Source: Ceriagrion tenellum (Eukaryota; Arthropoda; Insecta; Odonata; Coenagrionidae). Taken from it: 64,000 nt of DNA. Position numbers and translations under genes: made by a program. This document shows positions 1 to 10,600 of this stretch, one piece after another. Where the stretch lies: positions 79,187,496-79,251,495 of the forward strand of contig OY720641.1 in assembly GCA_963169105.1 (NCBI GenBank), read 5' to 3'. The stretch's first letter is position 1. Each line of letters begins with the position of its first letter. The notes beneath the pieces are model-generated. The model worked only from the letters and a program-made list of their open reading frames with translations. It was not told the DNA's origin and searched no databases.

Positions 1-660
1 TTCATCTTTCCCTAGTCCTATCTTTCCCCCTTTTTTTTCAAACAGGGCCTTTGGTCGGGTGAGAAAGAGATTTTCGGGAAGAAAAGCAACATTCATGCAA
101 CGGCGTTCCCTTTCCTTTTTTTCCTTCTCTTTCCATCTTTCACCCCGTCCTCCTCCTTTGTGTTTTATTTCAAGCCGGTTTAATTTAAAACAATGAGATT
201 AAACATCCTAATTAACGTAGTTCCGTTGATATCTTTTACTTTTTGTTCCTGTTTATTATTTTCTCGAGCTGCTCGTTTCTTTTCCGGGAGGGCGAGGCGC
301 TTTGAGATTGGGGTCGGTGGGAATGGATTCCGCTCGAAAGATGTGAGGCGCAGGCGTTTGTTAAGCATTGGATATAGATATATAGATATTTCAAAGCTCA
401 ATTTTAGGTGTACAAACATGAATTAAGAAAAACAATGAGTTTTAGGTTGCTTCAAGGACTTCCTGTGGGAAGCTACCATCATGACATGAGGGCACAATAC
501 ACAATGCAAAGACAATACGCATTGCAAGTATGAATGATATAAAGTACAACTAGTCATCAGATTTAGTTGAATTATGCTAGTTTCAAGAATTAAACCACGA
601 ATAACCTAAAAAAATCCAAAAATAAAATGTAAACTTTTTAACAAATTTGAAGACACAAAA
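1..660. other. Non-coding stretch, no gene seen
   Basis: The first 180 bases are C/T-rich on the plus strand. The rest is AT-rich. Two short overlapping open frames near 180-426 lie on opposite strands, have unremarkable composition and resemble no family I recognise, so I treat them as chance frames. Confidence 0.5.
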
Positions 661-664
661 ATCA

Positions 665-1300
665 ATTATTTATTTATTTATTTTGCCCAAAATCAAAGTC
701 TAAACTTTCACGAGGAATCAGCCATTTCTTGAGTTTATTTCAGAATGTAAACTCATTTTTATGACATTTTAGAGTAGGTGGTAACAGATTGTATATTTTA
801 GGTCCAATGTGAACATAGCATCTTTTATATGTATTGGTAGGCGAACCTTTTGTAGAGGAAACGACTTATTTCTACGGCCGCCTACAATATGTGGTTTATC
901 AAACCAGGTAGAAGTGTTGCCACTTCTCGAGAAGAGCGTTCGTAGTACCTTATAAATGTATAAATGTCTTAAGGGGAGCACCTTTAGGCTGCAAAATAAG
1001 GGAAAACTGGGGTGACCTTTGTTTTTTCTGGAGATTATCCCGATGATGCTCTTTTGAGCAAAGTAGGCGGGCTGTATTGAATTGTAATAAGCACCACCCC
1101 AGATAGTAATTCCGTAGCTGATCTTGGAGTTTACTAATGCATTATATAATATCTTTAAAGGATTTTATTTACACAAGTTGCGGGTATAATAAAATTTTGC
1201 CATACAATGCAGTGAATATTTCCTTACAGATTGTGGATGAAGCAACCACATGTTTTATTAGTAAGTGGGTTCTCAAAATTTTGTATCTGAAGGTGTATTT
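665..1300 (-). pseudogene. Non-LTR retrotransposon (jockey/CR1 group) 3' end, RT thumb and C-terminal region
   Basis: On the minus strand, a frame open from about 1155 down to the TAA at 769 reads like the region downstream of the LINE reverse transcriptase catalytic core. It has the block YNALVNSKISYGITIWGG, then a QKS..IGII block, then LPLRHLYIYKVLRTLF. The same order (SLVHSKLNYGIICWGG, QKKIIRII, LSLRHLYIYKVLRIF) occurs in the independent copy at 26.7-28.06 kb. Sequence from about 1165 to 1300 continues the homology (ICKEIFTALYGK) in another frame with a stop, so the copy is decayed. Beyond the stop, the minus-strand 3' end runs into four ATTT units at 665-684 (AAAT units when read on the minus strand), a typical microsatellite-like LINE tail. 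The 5' part, including endonuclease and catalytic aspartates, is missing. It is a dead 5'-truncated copy. The clade is uncertain. Confidence 0.8.
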
Positions 1301-1445
1301 AAGCTGAAGGATCTCAGATTTTCCCGGCGTATCTGGTGGATAAAGTTTTCTCGGGTCTTCCACCAAGTTAGCCGGTCCATGGAGCCCCATGGACCTGCTC
1401 ACCCGGTGGAAGACCCGAGAAACCATTATCCATGTATTTAAGGTG
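1295..1445. mobile_element. Small hairpin (foldback) element
   Basis: Arms 1345-1364 and 1405-1424 are inverted complements with one or two mismatches (core CTCGGGTCTTCCACC against GGTGGAAGACCCGAG). Pairing continues weakly outward to about 1336 and 1432. A second palindrome at 1375-1394 sits in the loop. A 23-bp imperfect direct repeat, CTCAAAATTTTGTRTCTGAA plus three bases, lies at 1272-1294 and 1446-1468 and may be a target-site duplication. The left part contains GATCTCAGATTTTCCCGG, resembling GATCTGAGGATTTCCCGG at about 2178 in the palindromic element described next, so the two are probably one family. It has no coding capacity. Confidence 0.55.
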
Positions 1446-1542
1446 CTCAAAATTTTGTGTCTGAAGATATGATTCGAAGTTCTATCCGTTTACGTTGGCG
1501 AATAGTGTCTCTTTCTACTGATCTTTCACATAAAGCCTTTGC

Positions 1543-2449
1543 CTGACAAATCACAAAACGAGCATATTGCATATGTACACATTTATTACGACATAGGTTT
1601 CGCTTATTACAGCATCATCGGATGCTTTTACCCTCCATGGACGAGCGATTCAAATTTATTTTCAAAATCATTGAAATATCTGCTTTGTAAGAGGCTTTTC
1701 CATTTAGATGCTGCGCTAGACATAATTGTAACGTTTCGGATTAAGTGTGTGGAAAATTGCGTCTCTTTCGGCGGTATGACAAACAATTTGAATATGTATA
1801 AATGTCTGACGCTATTCACTGACGATGGCGTGCTTGGCGTAGCTCTGAAATAAATAGTTTCAGCTGTCATATGAAGAAAAATTTACAACGTTAAAAAATG
1901 ACGTTATGAAGGTAATGATGATTTTCATCTTGTGTAAATGTTCTTATTTAAATAATTGTTTTTAATTAACTATATACAATACAAATACGTCTCATTTCAA
2001 AATAAATGTTATTGTCAAATGAGTTGCGATTTAAAAAAATGTTTAAATGGCACTTTAAAAAATTATGTTATTAGTAGTATTTTTTTCATGCTGATGTTTC
2101 ATAATTCCGTCCATAGAGGGTAAATAAGCGAATCCTGATGATGCTGTAATTAGTGAAACTCAGGTCGTAGTAAGTAAGATCTGAGGATTTCCCGGTTGAG
2201 ATAGCTCCATTCGGGAAGTCCTCCGGGTGAGAGACTCCATAAATGCCGACGTTTCGATGGTCGAGTCTTCCATCGTCTTCAGGGCACAATGAAGGGCAGG
2301 GCTTCATTCTGCCCTGAAGACGATAGACGACTCGGCCGTCGAAACATCGGTACTTATGGAGTCTCTCACCCGATGGACTTCCTAAATAGAGCTACTTAGG
2401 TCGTAATAAATTTGCACATGCGGAATTTGCTCGTTTCGTGATTTGTCAG
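1543..2449. mobile_element. Non-autonomous DNA-transposon-like element with ~100-bp terminal inverted repeats
   Basis: The left arm (1543-1643) and the reverse complement of the right arm (2108-2449, less an insertion) align along their length. Both start CTGACAAATCACRAAACGAG, share TTTATTACGACMTAGG-like sequence, and continue through TTACAGCATCATC to TTTACCCTCYATGGACG. The arms face each other as terminal inverted repeats would. About 460 bp of unrelated sequence lies between them; it contains short open frames (1539-1853 plus, 1628-1870 minus) with no recognisable product. Without the nested insertion and its duplication the element would be about 670 bp. No clear target-site duplication is visible outside the ends, so superfamily assignment is open. 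A simple inverted duplication is the alternative. Confidence 0.55.
2174..2393. mobile_element. 220-bp palindromic element nested in the right arm of the 1543-2449 element
   Basis: Nearly the whole segment is an inverted repeat centred near 2296. The inner pair is CGTCTTCAGGGCA against TGCCCTGAAGACG. Outer pairs include GTGAGAGACTCCATAA against TTATGGAGTCTCTCAC. It is flanked by ACTCAGGTCGTAGTAA at 2158-2173 and ACTTAGGTCGTAATAA at 2394-2409, 16 bp with two mismatches. Comparison with the uninterrupted left arm at 1543-1643, where the same motif occurs once, shows that this segment is an insertion and the flanks a duplication made on insertion. A duplication this long is atypical of cut-and-paste transposons and closer to target-primed insertion, but the mechanism is inferred. 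Confidence 0.7.
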
Positions 2450-3484
2450 TAATGTTTTGGTTCCACACAATATCGCCAGAATCTTCAGAATTTTTAAGCT
2501 TTCGCTTCCTTTATGATCTAGCATTAAGTAGATAGGCATAATATTTGTTGGAATATGGTACAACTAGTACCATGTTTTTCCGTGGACAATGTTTCCCATG
2601 TACATGGATTCGCAGGGATGGCACAGTTTACAGATCGTTTCAGCTGTATTTTCTGATGATTGTTTTGAATTTTACTAAAATTTAATCACTTAAGAATTTT
2701 TCAATGGCCATTTTCTGTAGAAATTCCACTTTTGCACATTAATAAAGGTGTAAAAGCTCATTATAAATTCGGCATTGGAGATAGAAATTATAATCTTCGA
2801 AAAAATTATATCCGATACTTGGTTGCTTCAGTTGTATACTGCCTATTGAAATACGATTGAAACCTGCACCCGGAATATTCATTGAATATATTACCTAGGA
2901 ATTTCGCATGAAATTTGATGAGATTTTTCAATAAATTATTCGAACAAAATTAAGTGTCTCCCAGTTTTGTTTAAACTGCACGAGAAGCTCCTTAAATTGT
3001 TTTATGCTCTAATGCCTACGCTGGAGGCGTCGTCGTGGAATTTGAGTTCCCAGCGCTTTAAAATGAAAACTTAATGCTATTTACTAATGGTTATGTTTTA
3101 TAGTTGATTTTCATTTCCCAACCAGTTGCAACGATGAGCCCTGAAAATACGGTAAAGTTGACTTCGGCTTATTCAAAATTTAATTATAGAACAAGAAGTC
3201 AAATAGAATCTTTACTTATCCCTGAAGAAACATGTTCTGCAAGGGCTTATTAAGAATATGAATTCTCGTGCAGTTTAAACAAAAATGTTACTATTTTCAC
3301 ATAAAATAGTAACAAGCAAAAACATAGAAAGATAATTTTACAAAAATCTTTTTTTGAAAGCTGAAACAAATGTATGTTTGCGTACGTATTTAATGAGAAA
3401 TATAACCTGCGGGCAGCATTGGAATCCGCCATTGCGCACTTATTCCGACGAACTCGCCACAATATGCGCATTATTCTAAAAATT
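2450..3484. other. AT-rich non-coding stretch
   Basis: No coding pattern, RNA gene or repeat that I recognise. Open frames near 3250-3559 overlap antisense to one another and carry no known motif. Confidence 0.5.
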
Positions 3485-4075
3485 ACATACATACATACCC
3501 ATCACGCCGTTCCCTTCCGGTGTAGGCACAGTCTAAATGTTTCACTCATAAATGCATAATTGTACACCTAACTCGGCTTCAATAATTTCCTCAATTCTGA
3601 CCTATCCTTGCAAACCCCTTTTGCTTCATTTACCCCCATACACTGTTCCATACACGCCCTCCTGTTTTTAAGACTCCTAATATTCCTCCTCCTAAGAATT
3701 TCCTCAACCACATTCAACCACAACTTTCTGGGCCTACCTCTACCTCTCACACCATTCATTGTACTCTCATACATCTGTTTCGTTATTCGACTCTCATTCA
3801 TTCTCTCAACATGGCCAAACCAACGAAGCACACTCCTTTCATGCACGTCCATTACTGGAGCATTTAACCCATATTCATTCATGACCCACTCATTCCTGAC
3901 CCTATCCGTCCTACTTTTGCCACAAATACTCCTAAGATAACTCATACCCACGGCGTTTAGTCTACTCTTATGTCTATCCTGACATACCCAAGTTTCACTA
4001 CCATATAGCAAAGTGGGAAGAAGTACACTTTTGTACACGGCAATTTTCGCTTCCTTAGACAAGCCTCATTCCTTG
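3485..4075 (-). pseudogene. Non-LTR retrotransposon 3' end, RT C-terminal domain (open frame 3568-4062)
   Basis: A 164-codon minus-strand frame is open from 4062 to 3568. It encodes the post-catalytic part of a LINE reverse transcriptase: SKEAKIAVYKSVLLPTLLYG, SETW, a RLNAVGMSYLRSICG block, RVRNEWV, then SVLRWFGHVERMNESRI and GVRGRGRPRKLWLNVV. The last two blocks are hallmarks of this widespread RTE-related group (LRWFGHV..R then GRPR..W). The catalytic palm and the endonuclease are absent, so the copy is 5'-truncated near 4075 but not frameshifted in what remains. Downstream on the minus strand is a tail of three TGTA units at about 3485-3498, a typical simple-repeat 3' end. The fragment cannot function alone. 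The open frame suggests a fairly recent insertion. Confidence 0.85.
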
Positions 4076-5190
4076 ATATGCTCCACCTAAAAATTTGTTC
4101 GAGAAAAACTGATTATTAGATTCGCTCCATTCCTTGTGATTGATTCACTCCTTGTGCAGACTTTCACGATGTGATATGTTTGAGGGTACAGGTCTTTAAC
4201 ATTTTACTGCGCATTTGGGTCATGCTACTGCGATTGTTTCTTTGACGATGTAGTTGACATAATCTTTCCAGCTTCTCATCAATTTACCAAACCTTCATGC
4301 ACATCCTTTGGTGTGCTTTGAACGGTTCTGCGGTAAACTGCGGTAAACGAAGTTTCTAGACAGAACAACTCTTAGGAAGGGAGCCCGTCACCAAAAACAA
4401 ATTATCATTCATTCATCATCAAAATCATTAGAAGCGCTAAAAATTCCAATTTAGCATGACTAAGACATTGCTGGACGCCATAAATACAGGACAGATACAG
4501 GTAGAGATAAATGTAGCGAGGACGCTGACTCGTTTCTCTCGTGATCTAGGGTGCGCGACCGGCTGGCGACCCTTAGGAGAGGGCAACATCCTTTGCTCAG
4601 AATGAATGGGATGACTGTATGACTCTAGAAGAACGATATGCTTCCTGGCGAGGCGATTAAGGGAACCGTGCAGGGAGAAATTTACGCTGATTATCTGAGA
4701 GGCACCCAACCGAGGGGGGAAGGGTAGATGGCTGCACTTAGCGTTGTGGCTACGTTTAGAAAAACTATACCGCACCCGTTAAGGTGAAACGTGTATTCCC
4801 GTTTTCCTAGGCAATTCATCTCTCGGGTTAGACATTCGTTTTGTCGGCAATATCTGGTCGAAGACTAGGGATACCTATACGACACTAGTAACTTAAATGG
4901 AGAAGATGGTTACTCGCTGTCTTACACCTGGAGACCCTTTTTCAATCAGGAAAGTTAAACGTCCGATTATAGCACACCTGAATTTAACGGATATTGTGAG
5001 CACGTATCATTTTGGTGATCAACCAGTCGAAGTTGATATTACCGGTTTGGGAGTTATATCCCATGTATTTACTACGGGTGCAGTCTCTATGTCTTGCACT
5101 GTTTCCCTTATCGCGGCATATGCGCTGCCTTCTTTAATACCATCCCGAAAGACAATCTTCTTCCTACATCTTCCCCTTTCCCTCATTTCG
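4076..5190. other. Non-coding stretch
   Basis: A minus-strand frame at 4437-4775 (112 codons) and a plus-strand frame at 4897-5229 (110 codons) are the longest here. Neither has family motifs, repeats or a convincing splice context. I see nothing else. Confidence 0.4.
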
Positions 5191-5440
5191 ATATCTACAT
5201 CTACGAAACGCCGTGCAAGCCACAACTAGGGTGTGTGGCAAGGGGAGATTCCACACCAGGCATGCAGCACTCATCACAGCTCAAATCAGAACCACGCACG
5301 TTCGCCCGGATGCCAGGCGCAGGCCAAAAGCAGTCGGGATAAAAATGCGAGGTCAGACCAGAAACGAAGAGAGTGCCACGTAGACAAACATGCTACCATG
5401 CAGTACAATATTCAAAATCAGCTACTGGTCCTACAATCCT
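5191..5440 (-). repeat. Antisense 3' UTR of an older CR1-like LINE subfamily
   Basis: The segment opens with ATATCTACATCTAC, the reverse complement of a GTAGAT tail. It continues with GTGCAAGCCACAACTAGGGT, GTGTGGCAAGGGG and GATTCCACACCAGGCATG. The same order is seen at 59829-60055 (CCGTGCCAGCCACCACTAGG, then GATTCCACACCACGCATG, then CATGCTGCCATGCAGTACAC). A shorter version is found at the 3' ends of the younger copies at 35354, 38479 and 6085. It is therefore the reverse-oriented 3' UTR of a related subfamily. It carries no RT sequence here: homology stops where the plus-strand copy begins near 5460. Confidence 0.7.
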
Positions 5441-5461
5441 ACATCTTGCAATCTTGCTCTT

Positions 5462-6086
5462 GGCACTTGTCAGGCCTCATTTAGAATATGCCGCTAGTAT
5501 ATGGGATCCGTACGAGGAAGGTATGATAAAAGAATTAGAGCGTGTGCAAAGGAGATCCGCAAGGTTTGTTAAAGGCCGTTATGATAAATGTATAAGTGTT
5601 ACGAGCTTAACAGAAGAACTCGGATGGGAATTACTATCAGAACGCAGGTTAAAATTTAGGTTAAACCATTTAAGTAAATTCGAAACCGTTTTGTTCACAG
5701 ATGACGTTAGATGTATATTAAGAACCCCTGCGTATTATGCTAGGTTTGATCATCTTAACAAGATTAGAGAGAGAGATTGTCGTACCGATAGATTTAAAGA
5801 GTCATTTTTCCCACGTACCATAAGAGAGAACAATAGGCAGCGTAGCAAAGGGATAGGTAGGTGAAATATAGTTAAGAGTAGTGTGTAGTGCATGATGCAT
5901 GTAATTACAACCAATAATCCCTTCCTTATTATGTAGATACTATCCATCTAGCTCCATGTGACCCTATTTTCTAGCATGTCTCATTTAAATATCCTAGTTG
6001 AATGTCAATATGCATGTTTGGTGATCTTCACCCCCTGCACACACCCTGTGGTGGCTCGCAGGGTAGTACGTAGATGTAGATGTAGA
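5462..6086 (+). pseudogene. CR1-like LINE copy A, 5'-truncated (RT C-terminus plus 3' UTR)
   Basis: The reading frame is LINE-derived from about 5464 and ends at TGA 5862-5864. It contains LVRPHLEYAASIWDPYEEG, VQRRSARFVKGRYDKC, SLTEELGWELLSERRLKFR, then TPAYYARFDHLNKIRERDC and FFPRTIRENNRQ. This is the conserved tail of CR1/jockey-superfamily reverse transcriptase. About 200 bp of 3' UTR follows, with CTTCACCCCCTGCACACACC and GGTGGCTCGCAGGGT, and it ends in repeated GTAGAT at 6070-6086. The upstream frame back to 5373 is fortuitous read-through from the antisense fragment. Copies at 35.4-36.1 and 37.4-38.5 kb are close relatives (about ten amino-acid differences in roughly 130 against the latter). 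It lacks the catalytic core and is non-functional. Confidence 0.88.
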
Positions 6087-9005
6087 ATCTATTACGGTTT
6101 GTGTTATTTATCAACTGTTCCAACCACCTACTCTGTTCCTTCTCCTCACCCTCTATTCAGAGCACTTCTCCGTACAATTTCCTTCTGTCCACTTCGCTTT
6201 CTTCACTATCCGCTAATCGCATATCTCAAAACCTTGTACTCTGTCACTAAGCTACTATACTCATTCCAAGTTGGTAGTAATTATTTAGCAACGTCAGCAC
6301 CGCCAATGTCATAGGGATCAACGACAGAGCGAGTAGCATTCGTGAGATAGTATTAATGAATTGTTATTGAATACGGTAGATTAAGATTTTAAGATCGAAC
6401 AAAAAAAACCAACAATATGGTAAACAAAACACCGTATGGAACAAACTAGTCGGGTGCAAGTGAAAAAAACAAAACCAACAATATAGTAAACAAAAATTTT
6501 AGATTATATACCGGCTACATCAGAGGAGAGGAGGCAGTCAGATAGTCTTTCATATTTTGGCATTCAGATAGAATCATTCAGATGTGAGCGTTTAGATATT
6601 TTCATTCTGATATTGAGATTTAGGGATGGATATTCAGATATCGAGACTCGGAGTTTGAGATTAAATTCAAGAGATTAAATGCAGTCAACAGTTACCAGAA
6701 TTTTTTTCGAAGTGCATCATTTCGAGTGCGACCAATAAAAGCGTTGAGGCAGACTAAGAGTTAAAATCCCATCTACCGTTCACAACCAAAGGAATAACAA
6801 CTGAGAGAGGCATCGCGGGACCATTCGTAAGGAAAGCGGTACCCACCACATAGACGTAAGGGAAGTCGCCTGATGCATGTGTGTCATTAAGACAATTGTA
6901 TTTCAAAATCACGACACATCAAGGGGATTCATTTATGATATGAAAAAGTTATAAATTTTGAAACGCTAATTACATGTGTATTCGTAGTTAAAGACATCAT
7001 AATTCTGGTACTGATAACTTACTAATGGACATAATTTAGGGTAATTTATCTTACTTATGACGAATATTCAAGGTTTTTATTTATTTTACAATTATCTAAT
7101 GTGTAGCCAATGGTAGGGGTATTTTATGCGCGTATTTTGTGGATTAAACTTGTTTGGAAAAGGATTTTTTCGTGTCTGAGTAGCCGAGGCAAATTTAGAG
7201 TGTCCACGACGAGTCTTCGATTATACTTCCTTTGAGTGTCGCTAGTTTATTCTTTTCCTCTTTTCTCCGATCTAATTTTCTGCACCGTTCAACGCAACCT
7301 TCTATACTCAAATTTTTGATGATATTTTATTGAGATTCTTACCCAAGAACCGCTCTATTAGCTCCCTCCTAATGCCGATCGCCTCTTTCGCTAGACCAAA
7401 TTTCCTTCTAATGCCCCAATTTCCGGCCCATTTCCTCCCAACGTTCTACCAATGTCACTTAGATGTTCCACTAATTCCAGATAGCACCCTCCTGCTTTCA
7501 CCATCAGCCGCACTTTCTTTGTCCTATCGATACATGTATCGTGGGCAAAAAAACAGTACCTTCTTTCACTGACCCGAAGAGGCCGACTGAAATGATGGCA
7601 AATCTTCAGCCCCAGCATAATGATCAATCGTGTGGTAGTTTTTTTAAACTCGGAAGACGTTTTTCTTCGTCCAAATACAATTTTCTCTGGACGGCAAATG
7701 AATTTGGTGGACTCATTTTCGGCGGACCTATAATATTTGTGAAAGGAGAGGCATCTATTGATCTCCAACGGGTGCGCGCCCAGCTACGCGTGACTTCACA
7801 GGGCACGCGTGGAGATTCTCAATGCCTCTGTTTTCCCTCCCTCCCTCCACCCAGCCAGTTCGTTCCCTCTCCCTATCTTTCCGCTCCTTGAGACCTCGAC
7901 GTGCCCTTTCACCTTTGCCGTCATCAGCAATTTCTTCTGAGTGAACGTTCCCACCCTCCCTCTTCCTCTATTGGCTCGAACAAGGATGCAGTGCCAAGGG
8001 AGTGATCTTTCAAACGGGAAGAAAACTAATTCCAGCGGCACTAACACTAAACGACGTGAAGTAGTCATAACCGATGACTTTTTGCAATTGGATTATTATT
8101 ATTACTTGTATTTTATTACTATTTTATTTTTCTTTTATTTAATTAATTTATTTTTTATTACTATTTATTTTATTTTCCCTGGGTTGGATCATTACGGGCA
8201 AATTCTTCTAAATTTCCAATATGTCATTGAGTAAGTTAGGAATGGATATATATCTGAATGTTTCCTAGCGTATAATGAGTCGACAGTTCAAGAATCACGT
8301 GATTCTACCGGTGGTCATAACAGGATGTTGTCTCCTTATGTCCTAATGTCCCACTTAAGTGATGACGCCTTCTAAGGGAATGGGAAAAGCTAATAAACAA
8401 TACGCGGAACCTATTTTCCCCTGCGTTTGTTTCCTCCGACCGTCATTTCTAATACCTGACATTTCTACGATGGTAAATGTCCTTTCTATTGTCTCCCTCC
8501 TCCCATATTTTTCCATAATACAGTACTTAGCGCCAGGCAGCTCTTTTTGTCAATATCTATTTCACTGTGTTTACTATTCGATCTCCGATCGATGTGGATG
8601 CGGGCCAACCTGTAGGTGGCTTTACACATGAGAGTTGTCATCTACAGAATTAGGGGTCTTGATGCCTCGATGTGTTTACCTTTGTAAGGCATGGAAAAGT
8701 CTGTACATATGCCAGTAGCGTGGTGTAAATAGAAATATTCGTTGTTGTTCAATTTAATGCCATTTTTCTGCAAAATTAACGAATCGCGGGAATGAACAAG
8801 TACAAGGAATTTCGATCTTTGTCTATTTTCGGCAGTCAATGCGTTTGTACATCGGACTGCTCGAGTTCTAAGGGCAGTTTTGGGTTTTCATATGTGTATA
8901 AATTACTTTAATTGCGTAAATGTGAGGCTATGTAGTATGAAAATATGAGTGTAAATAATAAATTAGTTTAGTTTATATTTATATCATATCTCTTAAAACT
9001 GGGTT
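6087..9005. other. Non-coding stretch with minor local repeats
   Basis: A 30-bp segment with AAACCAACAATATGGTAAAC occurs twice (about 6391-6428 and 6464-6496). 6530-6660 has loosely repeated ATTCAGAT words. 8090-8180 is a T/A low-complexity run. Open frames at 7330-7891 and 7391-8068 overlap on both strands and show no domain. No gene is supported. Confidence 0.45.
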
Positions 9006-9880
9006 TTGCCCAAACTTATTCCACGGAATGCTGAGGAGAAACTAAAACTTCAATACGAAGGATATCCTCCTCACAGCCCGTTGAACAAACAGAATGCGAG
9101 TGGTTCTCCTTCCCATTTCTGGGAGAATTTTCTAAATATTATTTCCAGTCGCCTGCCCACCATATTAAAAGCAGCCTTTTGCCAACCCTCAACTCTTTTG
9201 AAGCTCCTTATGAATGGCTTAGTCAAGCAAGAAGCACTTAATAAGCCAAGAATGTATAAATTAAAGTGCAATAGTGCAATATGGCAAATGTCTGGAAGAC
9301 TGGCAAGAATTTCATTGTACGCGCCAGGGAACACACGGGGTAAGTTCTCAATAAGGTTCCCACCTTCCTCTTCTTCAAGCTCCTGTAGGAGTGCGACCGC
9401 AAGTGATTTTCTTCGAGAAATCCTACGCACATTTCCCAAGGGAATTAAAGTGGACGCACTGGAACTGATTGAAATGAGGAGACACTTGGCAAACCCCAGC
9501 ACCCGCCCTTCTGTAATGAGCAACTGTTCCCGCAGGCCTCTCTACTCCTTTCCGCAAAACTAACCTCGGGAAAACCAACCAAATCAACCCTCTTACATCG
9601 CTCTCTTTCTTCCCTACGTTCCTTGACCACCCTTCTCTACCGCGTCTACTTCCGTTTCCCTCCGTCTACCATCCACCCGCGCCCAACCACGTCATACTAA
9701 TGTATAACTGCCTCCTCCTATACCTCCGTCCGCCACCCTCTTCCTCCCCCATCCTTATGACTTGGTATATCTATCTGTACTAGTACTAATATTTTGTACC
9801 TGATGAAGCTTCAAGTCAGTCAGACTCGTCATACCCCTTAAAATAAAATGTGTGGAAAAGTACGGGCTGTATTCTTTTAG
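9006..9880 (+). pseudogene. Penelope-like element 3' end with decayed GIY-YIG region
   Basis: The plus-strand frame 9006-9563 (185 codons) matches the general layout of the Penelope-like linker and endonuclease region. FWENFLNIISSRLPTILKAA is followed by LLKLLMNGLVKQEALNKP, then MYKLKCNS, where the family has G(I/V)YKLxCxxC. Downstream come PKGIKVDALELIEMRRHL and, in a neighbouring frame, NEQLFPQASLLLSAKLT, as at the end of GIY-YIG domains of these elements. The YIG half and intervening catalytic residues are scrambled by frameshifts. A C/T-rich stretch (9590-9760) follows, then CTGATGAAGCTTCAAGTCAG and CTTAAAATAAAATGTGTGG, typical of the 3' non-coding end of this class. The reverse transcriptase is missing. 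The assignment rests on recalled family layout, not a search. Confidence 0.55.
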
Positions 9881-9938
9881 TAGGTATATAAAGGCTTTGG
9901 AAATGAAATTGTAAGTCGCTAACAGTTTATTCGTTGTT

Positions 9939-10600
9939 CAATCCCAAGATTGGATGACTGCAGCCGTCCGCCCTTCCCTGTCTAATGCTAGTTCCCTTAC
10001 CTCCTGGTATCTCTTCCTATGTACTTTCCTCTTTATTTGGTCCATGAACTTATTCATGGGTCATCCCCAGGGAAATTTTCCCTCTCTTTTGCCTTCAATT
10101 AAGTTCTTCACAAACCCATTGTGTCTCAGGGTGTGTCCAATCCATCTTGTTCTTCTTTTCTGTTTGGTGTTCCATATGGTCCTTTCTTCTTCTACTCTTC
10201 TGTACAATTCATCATTTCTTATATTGTCCGTCTATTTTATCTACAGTGCCTTCCTCCAGGACCAGATTTCAAAGGCTTTTTGTATGTTCTGGTCAGCTTT
10301 TCCAATGGTCCATGTTTCCCATTCATAGAGTGCCGTGATTCACATGAATGTTTTCTCATACTCTTTCCTGGTCTGTAGTACTATCTTCTTTGAGAACAGC
10401 AGTTGTCTTTTTCCATTGAACACTTTCTTAGCTGGAGATATTCTCCGCTTGATGTCTGTTGTACCTCTTTCGTTCTATGTGATGGTACTTCCGAAATAGG
10501 TTATGGTATGCTATACTCTAATTTCTCTCCTCTCAGGGTGAATCCTACATTCAGTTTCTCTCTTCCGCTTTTTATGATTGCTAACAGTGTGAGTCATTAA
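9939..10600 (-). pseudogene. Non-LTR retrotransposon fragment, RT C-terminal region (family shared with 22.05 kb)
   Basis: The minus strand, read with several stops and shifts, gives RERLNVGFTLRGEKLE, YFGSTIT, KRQLLFSKKIVLQTRK, LYEWETWTIGKAD, TRWIGHTLRHNGFVKNLIEG, KFMDQIKRKVH and YQEVRELALDREGRTA. This is the C-terminal part of a LINE reverse transcriptase (YLGSTI...LYGCETWTIGKAD...IGH.LRH). The frame terminates at about 9939. The plus-strand fragment at 22045-22325 has the same order of blocks and many of the same words (LNxxxTxRGExLE, KRQLL.SKKI.LQTRK, WTIGKAD), so they are one family. The catalytic core is absent. The plus-strand open frames 9954-10378 are antisense shadows. Confidence 0.82.

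Noticed and set aside
1169..1450. 93-codon minus-strand frame
   Set aside because: It is a composite of a LINE remnant and a hairpin element, not a gene.
5373..5463. N-terminal extension of the copy A open frame
   Set aside because: It reads through antisense LINE 3' UTR sequence. Homology to RT starts only at LVRPHLEY.
9071..9523. 150-codon minus-strand open frame opposite the Penelope-like segment
   Set aside because: It is the antisense shadow. The plus-strand reading matches Penelope-like blocks and the minus-strand one matches nothing.
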